Notes under the pieces: generated by a model | What the model was told of the DNA's origin: nothing | Databases searched by the model: none | What the model saw: the letters and a program-made list of their open reading frames with translations, nothing else | Source of the DNA: Bremia lactucae | Taxonomy: Eukaryota > Oomycota > Peronosporomycetes > Peronosporales > Peronosporaceae | Direction of reading: 5' to 3' | Assembly (NCBI RefSeq): GCF_004359215.1 | Contig: NC_090610.1 | Coordinates: forward strand, 2,999,143-3,031,516 | DNA length: 32,374 bases | Position numbers and translations under genes: made by a program | Shown here: one piece after another, positions 9,800-21,078 of the stretch | How the letters are laid out: the number at the start of each line of letters is the position of its first letter | Numbering within the stretch: position 1 is the stretch's first letter

Positions 9800-11302
9800 A
9801 AGAGACGAGAGAGATGAACTGTCATCTCGGCATAATTGCGGGAGTACTTGTGCAAGTCCGCCGCTAATCCAAGAAAGTTATTAAGTCCCTTGAAATCGAC
9901 TGGAACTGGCAATCGGTAATTGCCTTGGTCTTTTCGGGATCAGGGCGCACGCCGTGTTTTCCGACGATGCACCCAAGAAGTGATATTTAGCTTGCAGCGA
10001 ATATACACTTCTTGAGATTGCGTACAACTTATGCTTTCGCATAAGTGTAAAAACCTGACGAACGTGAGTTTTATGAACTTCCACGTCCGTCTTTCCGTCC
10101 ATGGCTCGGCTGTGGACGATTCATCGTCAAAATAACTCGGTGCAAATTTTCGCACCGGTTTTAACAATTTCATTACGCATCTGTTGAATGTTGCAGGAGC
10201 GTTACTAAGCCTCTTTGGCATTACTAGCCATTCCCGGAGCATCCCACTGGGAGTGCTCACTGCTGTCTACTGGATGTCCCGTTCACGCATAAGGATCTGA
10301 TAAAATCTATCCGTCAGATCCATAGAAGATAAGATGGTATACTCTTCGACATACCATCCATGATTACGTCTTTTCTAGGTATCGGCGTTTGAGCAGCTAC
10401 CGTTGCAGCATTAAGTTTATTGAATGCGTGCACTATCCCCCACCTTGTGTCCTTTCGCACACATAAAGTCAGAGAGCTATGTGGGGAGGTTGGCACCCTT
10501 ACATGGCCGGCTTTTTATCTATCGATAAAGGAATTTATCGATCGCAAGTACTTGTTCACGGGGCAGTGGCCACTGCTTCATGACGACGCAGTACTTCGAT
10601 CTCGGTTTGAGCTCGATCTCATGTCGAGCCTTTATCCTTAGGCAACTAATGTGGAACTGTTTCAGGGAATACATCCCTGAATTCAATCAAATCGTTGTGT
10701 AAAGTATTTGTCTTAAGTGACTCCCGGGATTGAGTAGTATATCTCTCAATCCGAGTCTTCACATCGAGGACACTTTCGTCCATCGATGAGCTGCTGAGAA
10801 CCCGTTCGTTCTCTGCAAAAATTGCCGCTGACCGAGTATTTGTTACGTATTCGTCCTTTGTGATGAGTAGGCAGATCTGCTTGATTCTACCACTTTGCAG
10901 ATCTCTCAAGAACCATTTAGGTTCTAGGGTTGGTAATTGAGTTATCTTCGAATTTAACTTTGGAGGCGCATACATACCAAAAGTATAAGCGCCTACTCTT
11001 GATCCGTCATTAACCAGTACACTTAATGTTTCGGTTTCTTCCTGAGAATTATCCACAGGCTGACGAGGGATTAATTCCTCGGCATCTTGAAGTCTAGCCA
11101 CTTCAACATTAACTATTTAAGGAGATTTCTCCTCAAGTACGTGGGGACCTCTTCCCTCAACGTCTTCCGACTGTGATTGCGCTTTCACAGTTGGGTCCTC
11201 TACAATTGACTCTCTACTCGATCTAGGATCATCCTGTTGTCCATTTTGGACAACCAGTATCTTCCTTAAATGTCGTCCGCTAGGCGTACATTCATGTCTC
11301 AA
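9800..11302 (-). pseudogene. pol linker and reverse transcriptase of element E, broken
   Basis: The linker is open at 11302-11117 and 11101-10646. RT follows in pieces: 10496-10314 has LCVRKDTRWGIVHAFNKLNAAT and IPRKDV (fingers/palm), 10260-9940 has GMLREWLVMPKRLSNAPATFNR and the catalytic YFDD box at plus-strand 10123-10134, and 10102-9881 has the thumb side. At least three frame breaks separate the pieces, so no functional enzyme is encoded. Confidence 0.8.
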
Positions 11303-11317
11303 TCCACTTGACTTATT

Positions 11318-11935
11318 TTAGTCGTGGACCTTTGGCGCTGCCTGTGCATTCGCACAGCCGCCGGCAGCTGACTCCACAGTGTGATTTGTAATCACACTGT
11401 GATCTTGTGCAGTCGTACTAACGACCGTGCCACAAGTGAGGCCATCGTACTCACTCGTAGTACGTCCACACGCTTGTCGACGCTCCATGACGTTCATCGG
11501 ATGGCCATCTGATGAACACGTGGCAGGCTTCTTTACGGATCGATGCTGCCAGCTGATCCTTGGCTCATACTTTCTGAGCCAACGTAAAGCTAGGATGAAA
11601 TCAAATTTGTCATCCGAAATCCAGTACGATGAAATCATCATCGTACTTTAATCTCTTAACGTGTGGTGAAATTTCACTACACATTTCATTACTGTTATCA
11701 ATGCGCCTGTCGCTAGACGCACCGTCATCCTCGTTGGAGGGATGCCGCGCTCATCATATTTGAGCTTACGACCCTCTAGCAACTGGCGACAAATAAAGGT
11801 TTTCGACGCTCCACAGTCCACTAGGGCTCCAAGTGACAAATCATTTGTCACATTTAATCTCAAGATGATGAGAGATACCTCATCACCAGATGCAGAGACA
11901 CATAATGATTGTGTGTTTGGAGCAACTTGAGTCAA
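11318..11935 (-). pseudogene. protease of element E, frameshifted
   Basis: The piece at 11935-11648 has the active-site block ALVDCGASKTFICRQL. The piece at 11641-11318 has DKFDFILALRWLRKYEP. The break falls between them near 11645. Otherwise it closely follows the open frame in the right-hand element (31482-32374). Confidence 0.75.
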
Positions 11936-11975
11936 GAGATTTGCAAAATCTCTTGAGGTTGCTGGATCAGTAGGG

Positions 11976-12888
11976 CTATGTGCCCCCTACTAACCCCGAC
12001 CGTTTTATTGGTGGTCCGCCTCGCTGTTGCAATTTCGCAACAACGTCGGACCCGCGACCGTTGCTCTTTTTGGCATACGGTCCAAAATTACGTTCAGTAC
12101 CTTTCGGTGTTGGGCGTGGGGCACTACACTCATGAGCGTAGTGTCCTAATTTTTGGCAGCGATGGCGTTTCTGCGATCGCTTATTGCTCGGAAAGCGAGG
12201 TCTCTCGCTTTCGACGTAAGAAAGGTCCATGTGTTCTGGACCTCCCAACTCGTGTCGTCTTGGAGGACGATATGATGACGAACTAGCTTGAGCCTGTCTC
12301 AAGCTATAGTCCTCCTGTTCCGCACGGATATTGCTTCTTCAAGCGTATACAGTTCCAAGCGGAGCAGGTTTGGTCTTTACGGGACCATCTGTAAGACCTT
12401 GCATGAGCACCGTAATCAACGTGTGTTCATGAACTGGGTTATTTGTAATACTACTCGCCAGGAGTCGTATGTGCTGGGCATATGCGTGGACATCACGCTT
12501 GCCTTGCTTGGGTTCAGAAGCTCTGAACGAGCTCTGAACTCAGCCTAGGTGGTTCGAACGTCTGTTTGAGCCGGGCTTTAAGAGCCTCTAGCGACCCAAA
12601 GACGTATAGGTCGCGCAACTTGAGGCCCAATGCCCAAGTTTTGGCACGACCTGCCAAATTTGATTGAGCAAATGTGACTTGCATTTGCTCGTCGCCGATG
12701 TGACGAGCCCTTATGGCATCGACCAGCTCGACAAACCATCTTAAGAGGGAGTCTTCTTCGACTCCCCTATACTAAGAGATGTCAATCTTTAAGAAATCGG
12801 GACGACGCGTGTGCGTCATCCCAGGTACAGGAGTCTGTACCTGGTGTAACCTCAATAGTTCTGCCTGTTGAGAGCCTTGCTAGATGAT
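11976..12888 (-). pseudogene. gag of element E, 5'-deleted and frameshifted
   Basis: The N-terminal part is missing because of the deletion at about 12888-12900. The middle (12888-12550) is recognisable by nucleotide match to 30560-30900 but has no long frame. The C-terminal piece (12302-11976) is open and contains the nucleocapsid with a zinc knuckle reading RHRCQKLGHYAHEC, where arginine replaces the first cysteine. The frameshift heptamer is disrupted (CAATAAAAC). Confidence 0.75.
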
Positions 12889-12928
12889 AGAGCTGTAGTC
12901 CTTGGACGTATTACAAAGTGCTACCAGG

Positions 12929-13419
12929 CGTAGCGGGCACTACGACTTGTACTGCTTCAGTACACTACGACTTTTACTGCTTCAGTACACTACGGCTTGT
13001 ACTGCTTCAGTACAAGTCCACTTCGCACTGTTTCAGTGCGAGTGTTGCCTGACGTCATTTCACGTACACTAGCACGTGCAGAGAAAGACTCTCTTTAAAA
13101 CACTTGCTCTAAATAGGGTTAAACGTAAACTGTATTTAGTATAATTCAGTTCTTCCGCTTCTATCTATTTAATGCTAACTTAACTATAAAGCATAAAAAC
13201 ATGTACTAAAAGTCTTATCTGTCTCACTCTTTGCGCGCGTCCAATGTTGACTGGATCGCGGAGCAAGTAGATATAATGGTATTTATTTACCAACTGATAA
13301 GCTTTCCGAATGTTACTATGTAAAGTAATATTCTCCAAATATTATACTACCTTATTAGATAATATAATTATTTAACAACCTTTCAATGTTAATTTCATGT
13401 TACGACACATCCCACTACA
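12929..13419 (-). repeat. LTR of element E with internal tandem triplication (about 491 bp)
   Basis: It matches the A/D/right-hand LTR family over its whole length, with mutated ends (minus strand starts TGTAGTGGGATGTG, ends CCCGCTACG). It is longer than its relatives because a 25-bp module at 12938-13012 occurs three times. Each copy carries a TACTG/CAGTA stem with a three-base loop. Confidence 0.8.
12938..13012. repeat. 25-bp tandem repeat, three copies, inside the LTR
   Basis: The units at 12938-12962, 12963-12987 and 12988-13012 start CACTACGACTTGTACTGC and end TTCAGTA, with one difference each in the second and third units. The same position in the right-hand LTR has a different expansion: a 26-bp unit twice at 30225-30276. 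Confidence 0.85.
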
Positions 13420-14039
13420 CACACTACGTAAAAGGTCTTCAATGACGCGATTGACACGTTCAGTTTGACCATCGGTCTGCGGATGGTCCGCGGTGGACAT
13501 GTCCAATCTGGTGCCAAGCACTCGGAAATTGATTTCCAGAATTCATTTGTGAAACGAAGATCCGATCAGAGACAATTGCCACAGGCAAACCGCGTTGTCG
13601 AAACACGCGATCGATGAACAGCCTTGCTGTAACTTCACCATCAATGGTATCTGGCATAGCCGCTAAGTGAGTCATCTTGCTCAATCGGTCAGCAAAGACC
13701 ACTATGCCAGAGTTATCGGCCGAATCTTTCGGTAGACCGTACAAAAATCCATACTAATGGACTCCCAACGCTCTATGGGTACGGGAAGACTTGCCAGTGG
13801 CGCAGCAGCATGCGCCGAGGGTTTAACCCGTTGGCAAGTTTCGCATGTACCAACGTATGTGCTGACCCATTTATAAAGTTTAGGCCATAAATCTGGCTTA
13901 CAGAGCCGTAGATCTTTTCTCTACCGAGATGACCACCAAGGGCAGTATCGTGTGCCTCATAGAGGATCCGGTACTTCAAATCCTCATCATGAGGAACAAC
14001 GACACGCGGGGGGTCCACGATGTCTGTGCAATAAAGCAA
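13420..14039 (-). pseudogene. integrase of element F, truncated
   Basis: The piece at 14039-13773 holds the integrase N-terminal zinc-binding region (AHDTALGGHLGREK, then a frameshift before the two cysteines). The piece at 13744-13460 holds the core (MYGLPKDSADNSGIVVFADR, LFIDRVFRQRGLPVAIVSDR). Residues up to the third catalytic block ([10 protein letters not shown] type) can be read near 13490-13450. The gene then stops at the LTR of element E (13419), so the GPY/F module and any chromodomain are gone. Confidence 0.75.
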
Positions 14040-14811
14040 CAGGTTGTTATCGATCGAAAATCGATGTAACTTGCACGCAAACGTGCCGGTAATTTAATAC
14101 CCGAATCCGAGTTCTTTAAGGCTCGTAGCAGAGCTACACACTGTTCATCCTTGGCGTAAGCCGAACGAATTAATTCAGGAATAGGTGACGAGATAGTCGT
14201 TAAATGAGAAAGCTCATAATCCGGCCTGCGTGATAACGCATCGGCCAAAGCATTTTGCTTGTCAGGCTTATACTTCACCTCGAAGTTGTATTTGGCGAAA
14301 AAGGATAGCCATCGGGCCATTCTCTGTGAGAGATGGGGCGACCTTTTTGCAGTGCGTAATGACGCGAGATATGTATATATCACAAACCGCTTAGAGCCTA
14401 GTGGATGAACTCTGAGTTTGACGAGAGCATACTTCAAAGCAAGTTACTCTTAGGAAAGAACTGGATACTTCTTTTCCGCAGCTTTGAGCTGTCTACACTC
14501 GAACGCAAGAACACGTTCACGCCCAACAGCATCTGTTGTAATAGAGCACTGCCAATGGCAAAACCCGATCCGTCACAGACGACACTGAAACGCCAATTTG
14601 GATTTGGCAGTGCCGAAATCGGGGCATGGATAAGATTATTCTTAACTGCTTGAAAAGCAATAATTTCTGTGCTAGTCCAGCACCTTTCTGCATCCTTTTT
14701 AAGGAGATTCGTTAATGGCCTAGCCTTATCAGCGTGATTTTCGCTATATTTGTGTAAATAGTTGGCGAGACACAACCACTTACGCAAATCCTTTTGTTTT
14801 TTAGGAACCAA
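13976..14811 (-). pseudogene. RT thumb and RNase H of element F, frameshifted
   Basis: The piece at 14811-14434 carries the RT connection (KWLCLANYLHKY, ARPLTNLLKKDA) and the start of RNase H (FSVVCDGSGFAIGSALLQQ). The piece at 14437-13976 carries its end (KYNFEVKYKPDKQNALADALSRRP). The break is near 14435, so the domain is split across two frames. Confidence 0.75.
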
Positions 14812-14953
14812 ACGAATTTGCCTAAGTGGTTGGGTCTCGCCAATTATTAACCGGCCAATCTACTATGGCTTTTACCTTAGCGGGGTCCATATTAAGGCAT
14901 CACTTCCCAAAGTAGCACCCTAAAAAGAAACTTCTTTTGCGCCAAAAATGCAT

Positions 14954-15799
14954 TCAGATGCGCATACACTCGAGCACTGCTCGTAAATGGTCTAAATGGT
15001 TTTCCATATCCGACCGACCCTGCTCCGCACGACTATGGACAAAAATGTCAATAAAATAAGTCTGTGCGTAACCTCGATGAGGGCGGAACAGTTGCGTCAC
15101 GAGACGATTGAAAGTTTTCGGGGCGTTGAAAAGTCCTTGTGGCATAACCAACCACTCCCATAGCATACCGCGTCGGGTGGTAAATTCTGTAAGCGGGATT
15201 CTGCTAGCTCTGATGAGCAGTTGATAGTAACCATCGACTAATTCCAGTGCACTGTACATTGTGCATCCCGCCATATTGTTTCGAAGAACATCCTTTCTAG
15301 GAATGAGCTGGTATAGTGACAGCGTTAAGCTTAGTAAAAGCATGTATACAATGCACCATTCACCATTTGGCTTTTTGACACAAAATGTCGGTGTCGAACG
15401 AGGAGATTTGTTCTCTCGTACCATTCCAGCCTCGTGCCTAGCACGACAGAAATCGTCAATGACGTCACACTGTCCCCTTGGTAAAGGCCACTGTTGTGTA
15501 ACACAGTATTTAGTTCCCGGAACCAAGTCAATTTCATGACGGACACCTCTATCCGGAGGTAAAACAGATGGTGTATTGGTACATACGACATCTTGGAATT
15601 CCTTAATCAAGATATAAAATGGATCCGTAGGATTTTTAAGGATTGATGACCCACTCCACGCACTAAGTGCAGCTTTTGTGTCATCCACAAAATCTTTGTC
15701 CAGAAGTGACGAAGAGTTTAACTCAATCGTTGGTCGAATAACCACCACCTCAGATAAGTCGCCAGCCTTTAAGACTCGGCCGCACTCATCAATAGACAT
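14954..15799 (-). pseudogene. reverse transcriptase of element F, catalytic box mutated
   Basis: A 281-codon open piece covers most of RT: DRGVRHEIDLVPGTKYCVTQ, QWPLPRGQ, STPTFCVKKPNGEW, then a damaged block, LIPRKDVLRNN, SALELVDGYYQLLI, LVMPQGLFNAPKTFNR and the catalytic box. The box reads YFID rather than YFDD (plus-strand 15047-15058), so the first of the paired catalytic aspartates is isoleucine. The stretch after GEWCIVY does not match the normal gypsy block and looks like a compensated frameshift. The length is normal for the domain, but the enzyme should be inactive. Confidence 0.8.
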
Positions 15800-15955
15800 T
15801 TCGTCTAGCTCAAAAAGAGCATGAACGAAGGGATTGCCGCAAGGCCAACTTCTCCCTCAATATTACCGGTTACACCATTTACAAGCGTGTGCAATTGCTC
15901 ACTCGTATCACTTTGTGAGAATATAAACGCTTTGCGTCCCCCCTGTCTTGGCACC

Positions 15956-17838
15956 AACAATGGGCATCGTGGACGTGAGGAAACTTATTTTACAGTAAGT
16001 CGCGACTTTTACTGGCCTCACCAGTATCAGTTCGTGCGCAGGTACATTCGTGCTTGCGAGGTATGTCAACGGGTGAAGCCTAGCCCTTCATCCCGTGCAC
16101 CTCTTCAACCTCTACCACTTCTGGCAGAATGTTGGCAGTCCGTATCTATGGACTTCGTCTTCGGATTTCCCGAAGACGATCACAAAAAACAATGGAATCC
16201 TTGTTTTTGTAGACAGATTCAGCAAGATGTTACATCTTGCTGCAGTACCAGAGCTGTGCCCGTGTCTTTATCGACACGATATTCAAACTCCACGGGTGTA
16301 CTCCGGGCTGTGCCCGTGTCTTTATCGACACGATATTCAAACTCCACGGGTTCCCCCGTGAACTGGTCTCGGATAGAGATCCACAGATTTCGGCGAAGTT
16401 TTGTCAATTCGTGTTCTGATCTCTCGGAACACGGCTGACTATGTCAACTTCTGATCATCCAGAGACAGATGGTCAGACGGAACGCGTAAACCGCGTCTTC
16501 GAAGAGATATATCGAGGTTACGTCCAATCGTATCTAATTTGAAGCGAGTTTTTACCGATGGTCGAATTCGCCATTAATAATTCGATGCTTGCGTCTACAA
16601 CGCATACAACGTTCTTCGTGAATGGCTTACGCCATCCACGCCTACCCACCCAATTAGAGGGATCCTCTAGTTTAAGGGGGGTGGCCTCGCACGACCAGAA
16701 CCATTTCTGGCTCATGCTCATCACGCGTCGAAGTTAACAACGACGCGAATGATGTCGATGTCGAAGCAATCGACATCACAAATGAGAATACTCTCATGGC
16801 AGTGCGCACGAAGCGCACTGAAAAAGACAAAGCAAATGAGTCAGCAGAGGAATTTCTGCTGACTCGAGAATCAGTAATCTTTTTCATACAGGATGTCATT
16901 GCTAACGCAGTGGACTGTCAGAAACGGAACGCAGACAAACGTGGAAGAGCAAACGTTCTTACATTTAGACTTAATGACCTAGTACTACTCTCTATGGTAA
17001 ACTTAATTACCTATGCGTGTAGTCACTAATGTGGGTAGCAGTAAACTACTACCCAAGTTCATTGGGCCATTCCGTATACTTAATCGCAGAGGGAATGCGT
17101 ACTCAATAGAATTGCCACGTAGGATGCGAACGCATCCTACATTTTGCGTTGGTCGGCTCCGCCCGTACCATCAGTACGCGGTTTCTTCGAGGACGGATTT
17201 GACGACCCTTTTCAAGAATCCTAAAAAAAATCTTGTGGACACGAAGCAGATTCTCATGCTGAAACTGGAGCTTCTCATGTCGGGTCCAAAGATCCTCGAA
17301 ACCGAAATGAGCTGACGACAGCTCATCACGAAGAGCGTGATACTTCCGTTCGTTCCCCAACATTGAGTTCGCACTCTTCGAACGATTTTCCAACCGTTAG
17401 GTATAGGAAGCCTGCACCGTCTGCTCCAACGAGTGACGCTTACCGCGCTCGTGTTCAAGACCCTCCTCCAATACATGGAGGAAGCGGTCGAGTTTGTCGA
17501 TCTTCGACTCCAGATCCGACACACGGCTCGGATCTAATTTCCCCCCTCCACCACTACCATTGGTAGATTCCCACGGTGGTCAGCGTTTCCTTGTGGAACG
17601 TATTCCAAACCAATGTGATGTGAAGAAGCAGCGAACGAGTTATCTGGTTCGCTGGCGCGGTTATCCACCTTCGCATGACAGCTGGTATCCTCGTTCCCAG
17701 TTGATTGTTGACGTTGAGGGCCTCGCCCGTCAGTATGACGAGGCCCATCCGATGGATCAGAAGGTCCATCGAAAATATCGCACCCCTGGCGCTTGTAGAT
17801 CGATTGCAAAACGTCAATCAAATCGTGCATCTCGATAG
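15956..17838 (+). pseudogene. chromovirus integrase with chromodomain (element H), broken
   Basis: This plus-strand Ty3/gypsy integrase is in several frames. The zinc-binding end is at about 15960-16090 (RDFYWPHQYQFVRRYIRACEVCQRVKPS). The core is at 16130-16480 (NNGILVFVDRFSKM, FIDTIFKLHG, ELVSDRDPQ), with the third catalytic block near 16460-16490. The GPY/F module is at about 17037-17160 (LLPKFIGPFRIL, GNAYSIELP). A chromodomain lies at about 17584-17755 (FLVERI, YLVRWRGYPPSHDSW, LARQYDEAHP). Chromodomain integrases target insertion to marked chromatin. A 54-bp in-frame tandem duplication sits inside the core. The fragment begins abruptly at about 15956 against element F. Confidence 0.8.
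16253..16350 (+). repeat. 54-bp tandem duplication within the integrase core
   Basis: GCTGTGCCCGTGTCTTTATC begins at 16253 and again at 16307, a period of 54 bp. The following 24 bases are also repeated, so 44 of the 54 bases are identical in both copies. Because 54 is divisible by three, it duplicates 18 codons (the FIDTIFKLHG block) without changing frame. Confidence 0.9.
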
Positions 17839-17889
17839 AGATGCGAGCCCTTCCCCAGGGTGAAGAAAGAGAGTAAACATCCCCTTTCA

Positions 17890-18985
17890 CTCTTTTCGTG
17901 TTGTCGACACAACACGGACAGGGATCACCTCACGTGAGGCATGGAAGTCCTGCCTCACGAGACAGCCGATGCAATTGAAAAGCTTACACAGGTTGAAGTT
18001 CTTTTCTCAAATGTAGCGCGAATCGCGTTAAGTCTTTGAAGCCAGGCTTCGCGTCCAATGTCTTTGACATTTCAAATGAACGCGCTCCAGGCTTGCATCA
18101 ACGAGATTTTATCTCGCTTGTTTTTGCCACTATACCATCGATGCTTAAGAACAGCATCGAGATAAAATCTACTTCAGTGCGAAAGTTCTTCGCGCTGGGA
18201 TCAAGAACATGTAGCTTTGTCGCAATATATAAGGGATGATTTAAGTTTAAATCAACTCCGCCAATCGATACAAGACACGATTACGCGGTGCGCAAGAAAC
18301 GCTTTACATTGTTAGTTGTTAATATTTTAAAGCTAGTAGATTGAAAATCGTTACAAAAAACTTAGCAGATTATTACAGTTTCTTATCCTCTATAGTTCCG
18401 ACCTCTGGTGGTCAAGCCTACTTAGCGACCTGTAACCTTCCTCTACACGTCAGTGTAGTGAAGCAACCGAGGCGCTTCACATTCGCTGTTATCAGTCTAA
18501 ATTGGCTGGTTGTAGCGAAACTACCTCGCTCCTTGAGTCAGAGAAAAACTTATAGACTCAAAGAGTCTCTTAGTTATGGCTTTAATTACTCAGGGAGTCG
18601 CATAAGCTATTAAAGCTTGATAAATCCTAGCTCAAGTGATCCAGGGATTCGTAGAACCAAAAGTTACAAATAGTTCCCGAGAGTATGTACCTTAGAAAGG
18701 CTTTTACGTCTCACAGATCAATGCGCAAGCCTTAGGAAGGCACTAGATGCTCTAAGATCAGAAGGGAAACTGCACTTAATTTAATTATATTAATCTAATA
18801 CCTTACCCTAGCTAATTTAAAAAAGATTTCGGCCGCCAGATTAATATCTGGCGGCAACCACATTTGTTACCCATAATAAATGGGATTTTAGTAATTAATT
18901 ATTTTAAATAGGGTAAAAGGGTATTTACCAATAAACTAAATGTACCAAAACAGCGGTTCTTCAACCGATGTGTGCCCCATTACAC
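17890..18985 (+). repeat. putative 3' LTR and untranslated region of element H (boundaries uncertain)
   Basis: After the chromodomain there is a purine-rich stretch (GAAGAAAGAGAG, 17860-17872), a candidate polypurine tract, and then a TGTTGT start near 17899. The region is non-coding and hairpin-rich, for example CCGCCAGAT/ATCTGGCGG at about 18834-18855. A GTGCCCCATTACA near 18973-18985 resembles the 3' end of the other LTRs. I cannot compare it with a 5' partner, so the call is tentative. Confidence 0.35.
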
Positions 18986-19249
18986 CCCCCCATCTGACTG
19001 TTGACACCGAGTGACAACATTCGCTTCATTTCCTCTGAGGTTGGAACATAAACAGCTAGCCGTTTAGTTGTATTTTGCATTCCTTTGTCGCATAACAATT
19101 GAGCATGAGTCACAGACTCTTAGCGCCTTCCTTGACATGGGGGAATGGTGAACTAGGAACGTCACAATCCATCGGAGGATGAGGACAAAGAGCGTCGCTC
19201 TTGCACCCCTCCTCACGAGGATGAGCGTCGGCGGACATCGAATCCGTTC

Positions 19250-19899
19250 CCAGAACGTGGTGCCACCGTTGCCTTGGCTGCATTGCGCTGGACCTTGAGT
19301 CTAACATTATCACGAAGCCGCTCTATGAAGAGCAAGAGCGGGCAAATCTCATACAGGAACAAGCTCGTCGTCGAGCTGGAGAGATAGCGAAAGCTAAAGC
19401 TCATAGTGAATATTTCTACCACTCCGCTTAGTGCGGAAGAGCGTCTCGAATAGATCACGGGTCACAGCTTGGCCATGTGGATCTCGCTGCTCGCGACGCT
19501 CTTCATGAGTGATACCTTACGCCAAAGGTAGTGACGCAAAGTCAGTATCTGACGCGTTTGCGTGATCAGGCCCGTGGGGCTTTGGTGACCTCAATGAGGG
19601 AAGTTCCGATCGTTTTGGCTCCAAACGAATCAAAAAGCGAAAACGACGCTTCGTTTGAGAACTGGACCCATATCGCCCGCCGCCTCCGCAATATTTGGAA
19701 TATTAGAAAATCTGCAAATGTGGCTGATGCTCGTTTGGAACGGAAGCTTCGCTTCGATTTCGCCAAGCTTAAGGCCAAAGGCCAATTACGTTCGGCATTT
19801 ATACCACAAAATGAAGAAAAGTCTAGCCGTTATTTCAGTGCTTCGGTTGACCGTGCAACCATGGATCGAAGCCGCACTGGAGGCTATAGATCCACCTAA
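19250..19899 (+). pseudogene. degenerate gag-like reading frame, origin uncertain
   Basis: The plus strand reads through a charged, probably helical segment (YEEQERANLIQEQARRRAGE, about 19324-19430), broken by stops. It continues into an open 122-codon piece at 19531-19899 (QYLTRLRDQARGALVTSMRE, then a basic ARLERKLRFDFAKLKAKGQL). I do not recognise the family. Position just after a possible LTR end (about 18985), and composition, suggest the gag of a second gypsy family. It could also be an unrelated decayed gene. Confidence 0.35.
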
Positions 19900-19965
19900 T
19901 CCCACTTCTAGTGGTGGGAAGTGTCGTTTGACGCGACTTGACCCTGATCTTGGGGCTCAAAAACG

Positions 19966-21078
19966 TTAATGGCGTACGCAATCTTGCCGAAGAGGTACCT
20001 CAAACTCCCAAGAGTTTTCAGAAGAGGGGTACCCCAGCCACTTCACGAGATACTGGTAATGGCCCTTCCGACGACGTCGCTTTAAAAAAAATTCCACGTG
20101 AAACTGAAGGTTCCCCCGCACAACAAGCAGCGCGGGAGGGAGCCGCAGTCTCGGTGGAGGCATATGATGCTCTGAAGCACGAGGTGCAACTTCTTCGTGA
20201 GGTCCTTGGGTTGAAAGCTCCTTTGAGTCGGTTCAGAGCCGTTTTTCTCTGCTGGCGCGTCAACAATCTCGTTTAGAGGGCCAGTTGGACATCCTGGTGA
20301 GGATGCAGCAATCCGCGGCACGACCGCCTGTCTCAGCGCAAGCGCCTTCAAGTCCACGTGGAAAAGGTTCCGATATGGCTTAAGCAAGCCAACAAATAAC
20401 ACTGGGTGTTTACGCAACTTCTTCGGAAGGTTCAGCGTGTAAGCAAGGCCCTTCTTGGCCACGACCGTAAATGGTCCAATAAAGCACGGGCGCAATTTGG
20501 TCTTGAAGACCGCGGAAACGAAGTTAGTATGTAAATTTAAGCGATTAATCAAACTCGGTCTCCGACCATATAATAATTAATAGAGCTTGTGCGTTTGGCA
20601 TCTGCTTGTTCTTTTTGTTTGTCTTGGATATCAGCCATCGTGTCCCTTACATGTCTTAAGACACTAAATCGCGTCGCGAGAGACTCGCTTACTTGTTTCC
20701 GAATGGTGACAGGGCTGATATAAGCAAGCATATCGGCTAATTCTCCCCCACCAAGCACTGAGCCACGCAGTGGAATCGTTAACGGAACGCGTAGGTGGGT
20801 GAGACCGTTGACATAGAACGCAGTGTAGCCTGCAGATGCATGGACAGCGTCATTTAACGCAAATTCCACCACTGGGAGCTATGAGCATTAGCTCTTTGGT
20901 GTCTGTGCACACACACTGCGTAAAACGGCTTCAATGACGCGATTGACACGTTCAGTTTGACCATCGGTCTGCGGATGGTCCACGGTGGACATGCCCAATC
21001 TGGTGCCAAGCACTCGGAAGATAGATTTCCAGAATTTACCCATCCAACGCGGGTTCCGATCAGAGACAATTGCCACTG
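19966..21078 (-). pseudogene. integrase with chromodomain (element G), broken
   Basis: The minus strand contains the integrase core (21078-20888: VAIVSDRNP and [14 protein letters not shown], including the third catalytic acid) and a following region (20872-20549: VEFALNDAVHASAGYTAFYV). The GPY/F module is at about 20550-20380 (FKTKLRPCFIGPF, GLAYTLNLPKK). After a linker comes a chromodomain at about 20160-19966 (LQFHVE, YQYLVKWLGYPSSENSWEFE). Frame breaks occur at about 20880, 20550 and in the linker. The upstream part is removed by the LTR at 21079. The core is nearly identical to that of element F (13420-13560), so G and F belong to one family. Confidence 0.8.

Larger units (their letters stand above)
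9118..13419 (-). mobile_element. Ty3/gypsy element E (LTR-gag-protease-RT-RNase H), degraded
   Basis: On the minus strand it runs from the LTR (13419-12929) through gag, protease, linker, RT and RNase H to the gap. Integrase and the 3' LTR are missing, presumably in the gap. The start of gag is deleted: sequence just past the primer-binding site (about 12890) jumps into the middle of gag. The LTR start abuts the integrase fragment of element F at 13419/13420, consistent with insertion into F. Confidence 0.8.
13420..15955 (-). mobile_element. Ty3/gypsy element F, pol fragment (linker-RT-RNase H-integrase), degraded
   Basis: On the minus strand the order is pol linker (15955-15800), RT, RNase H, integrase zinc-binding region and integrase core. 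It is cut at 13420 by the LTR of element E and at about 15955 by the plus-strand fragment H. It belongs to a different gypsy family from A/D/E: RT and RNase H are clearly homologous but divergent. Confidence 0.8.

Noticed and set aside
19938..20276. Plus-strand open frame with a coiled-coil-like stretch (AYDALKHEVQLLREVLGLK)
   Set aside because: It lies antisense to the clear chromodomain and linker of element G. The minus-strand chromodomain is unmistakable, so this frame is most likely its shadow, though the helical look made me hesitate.
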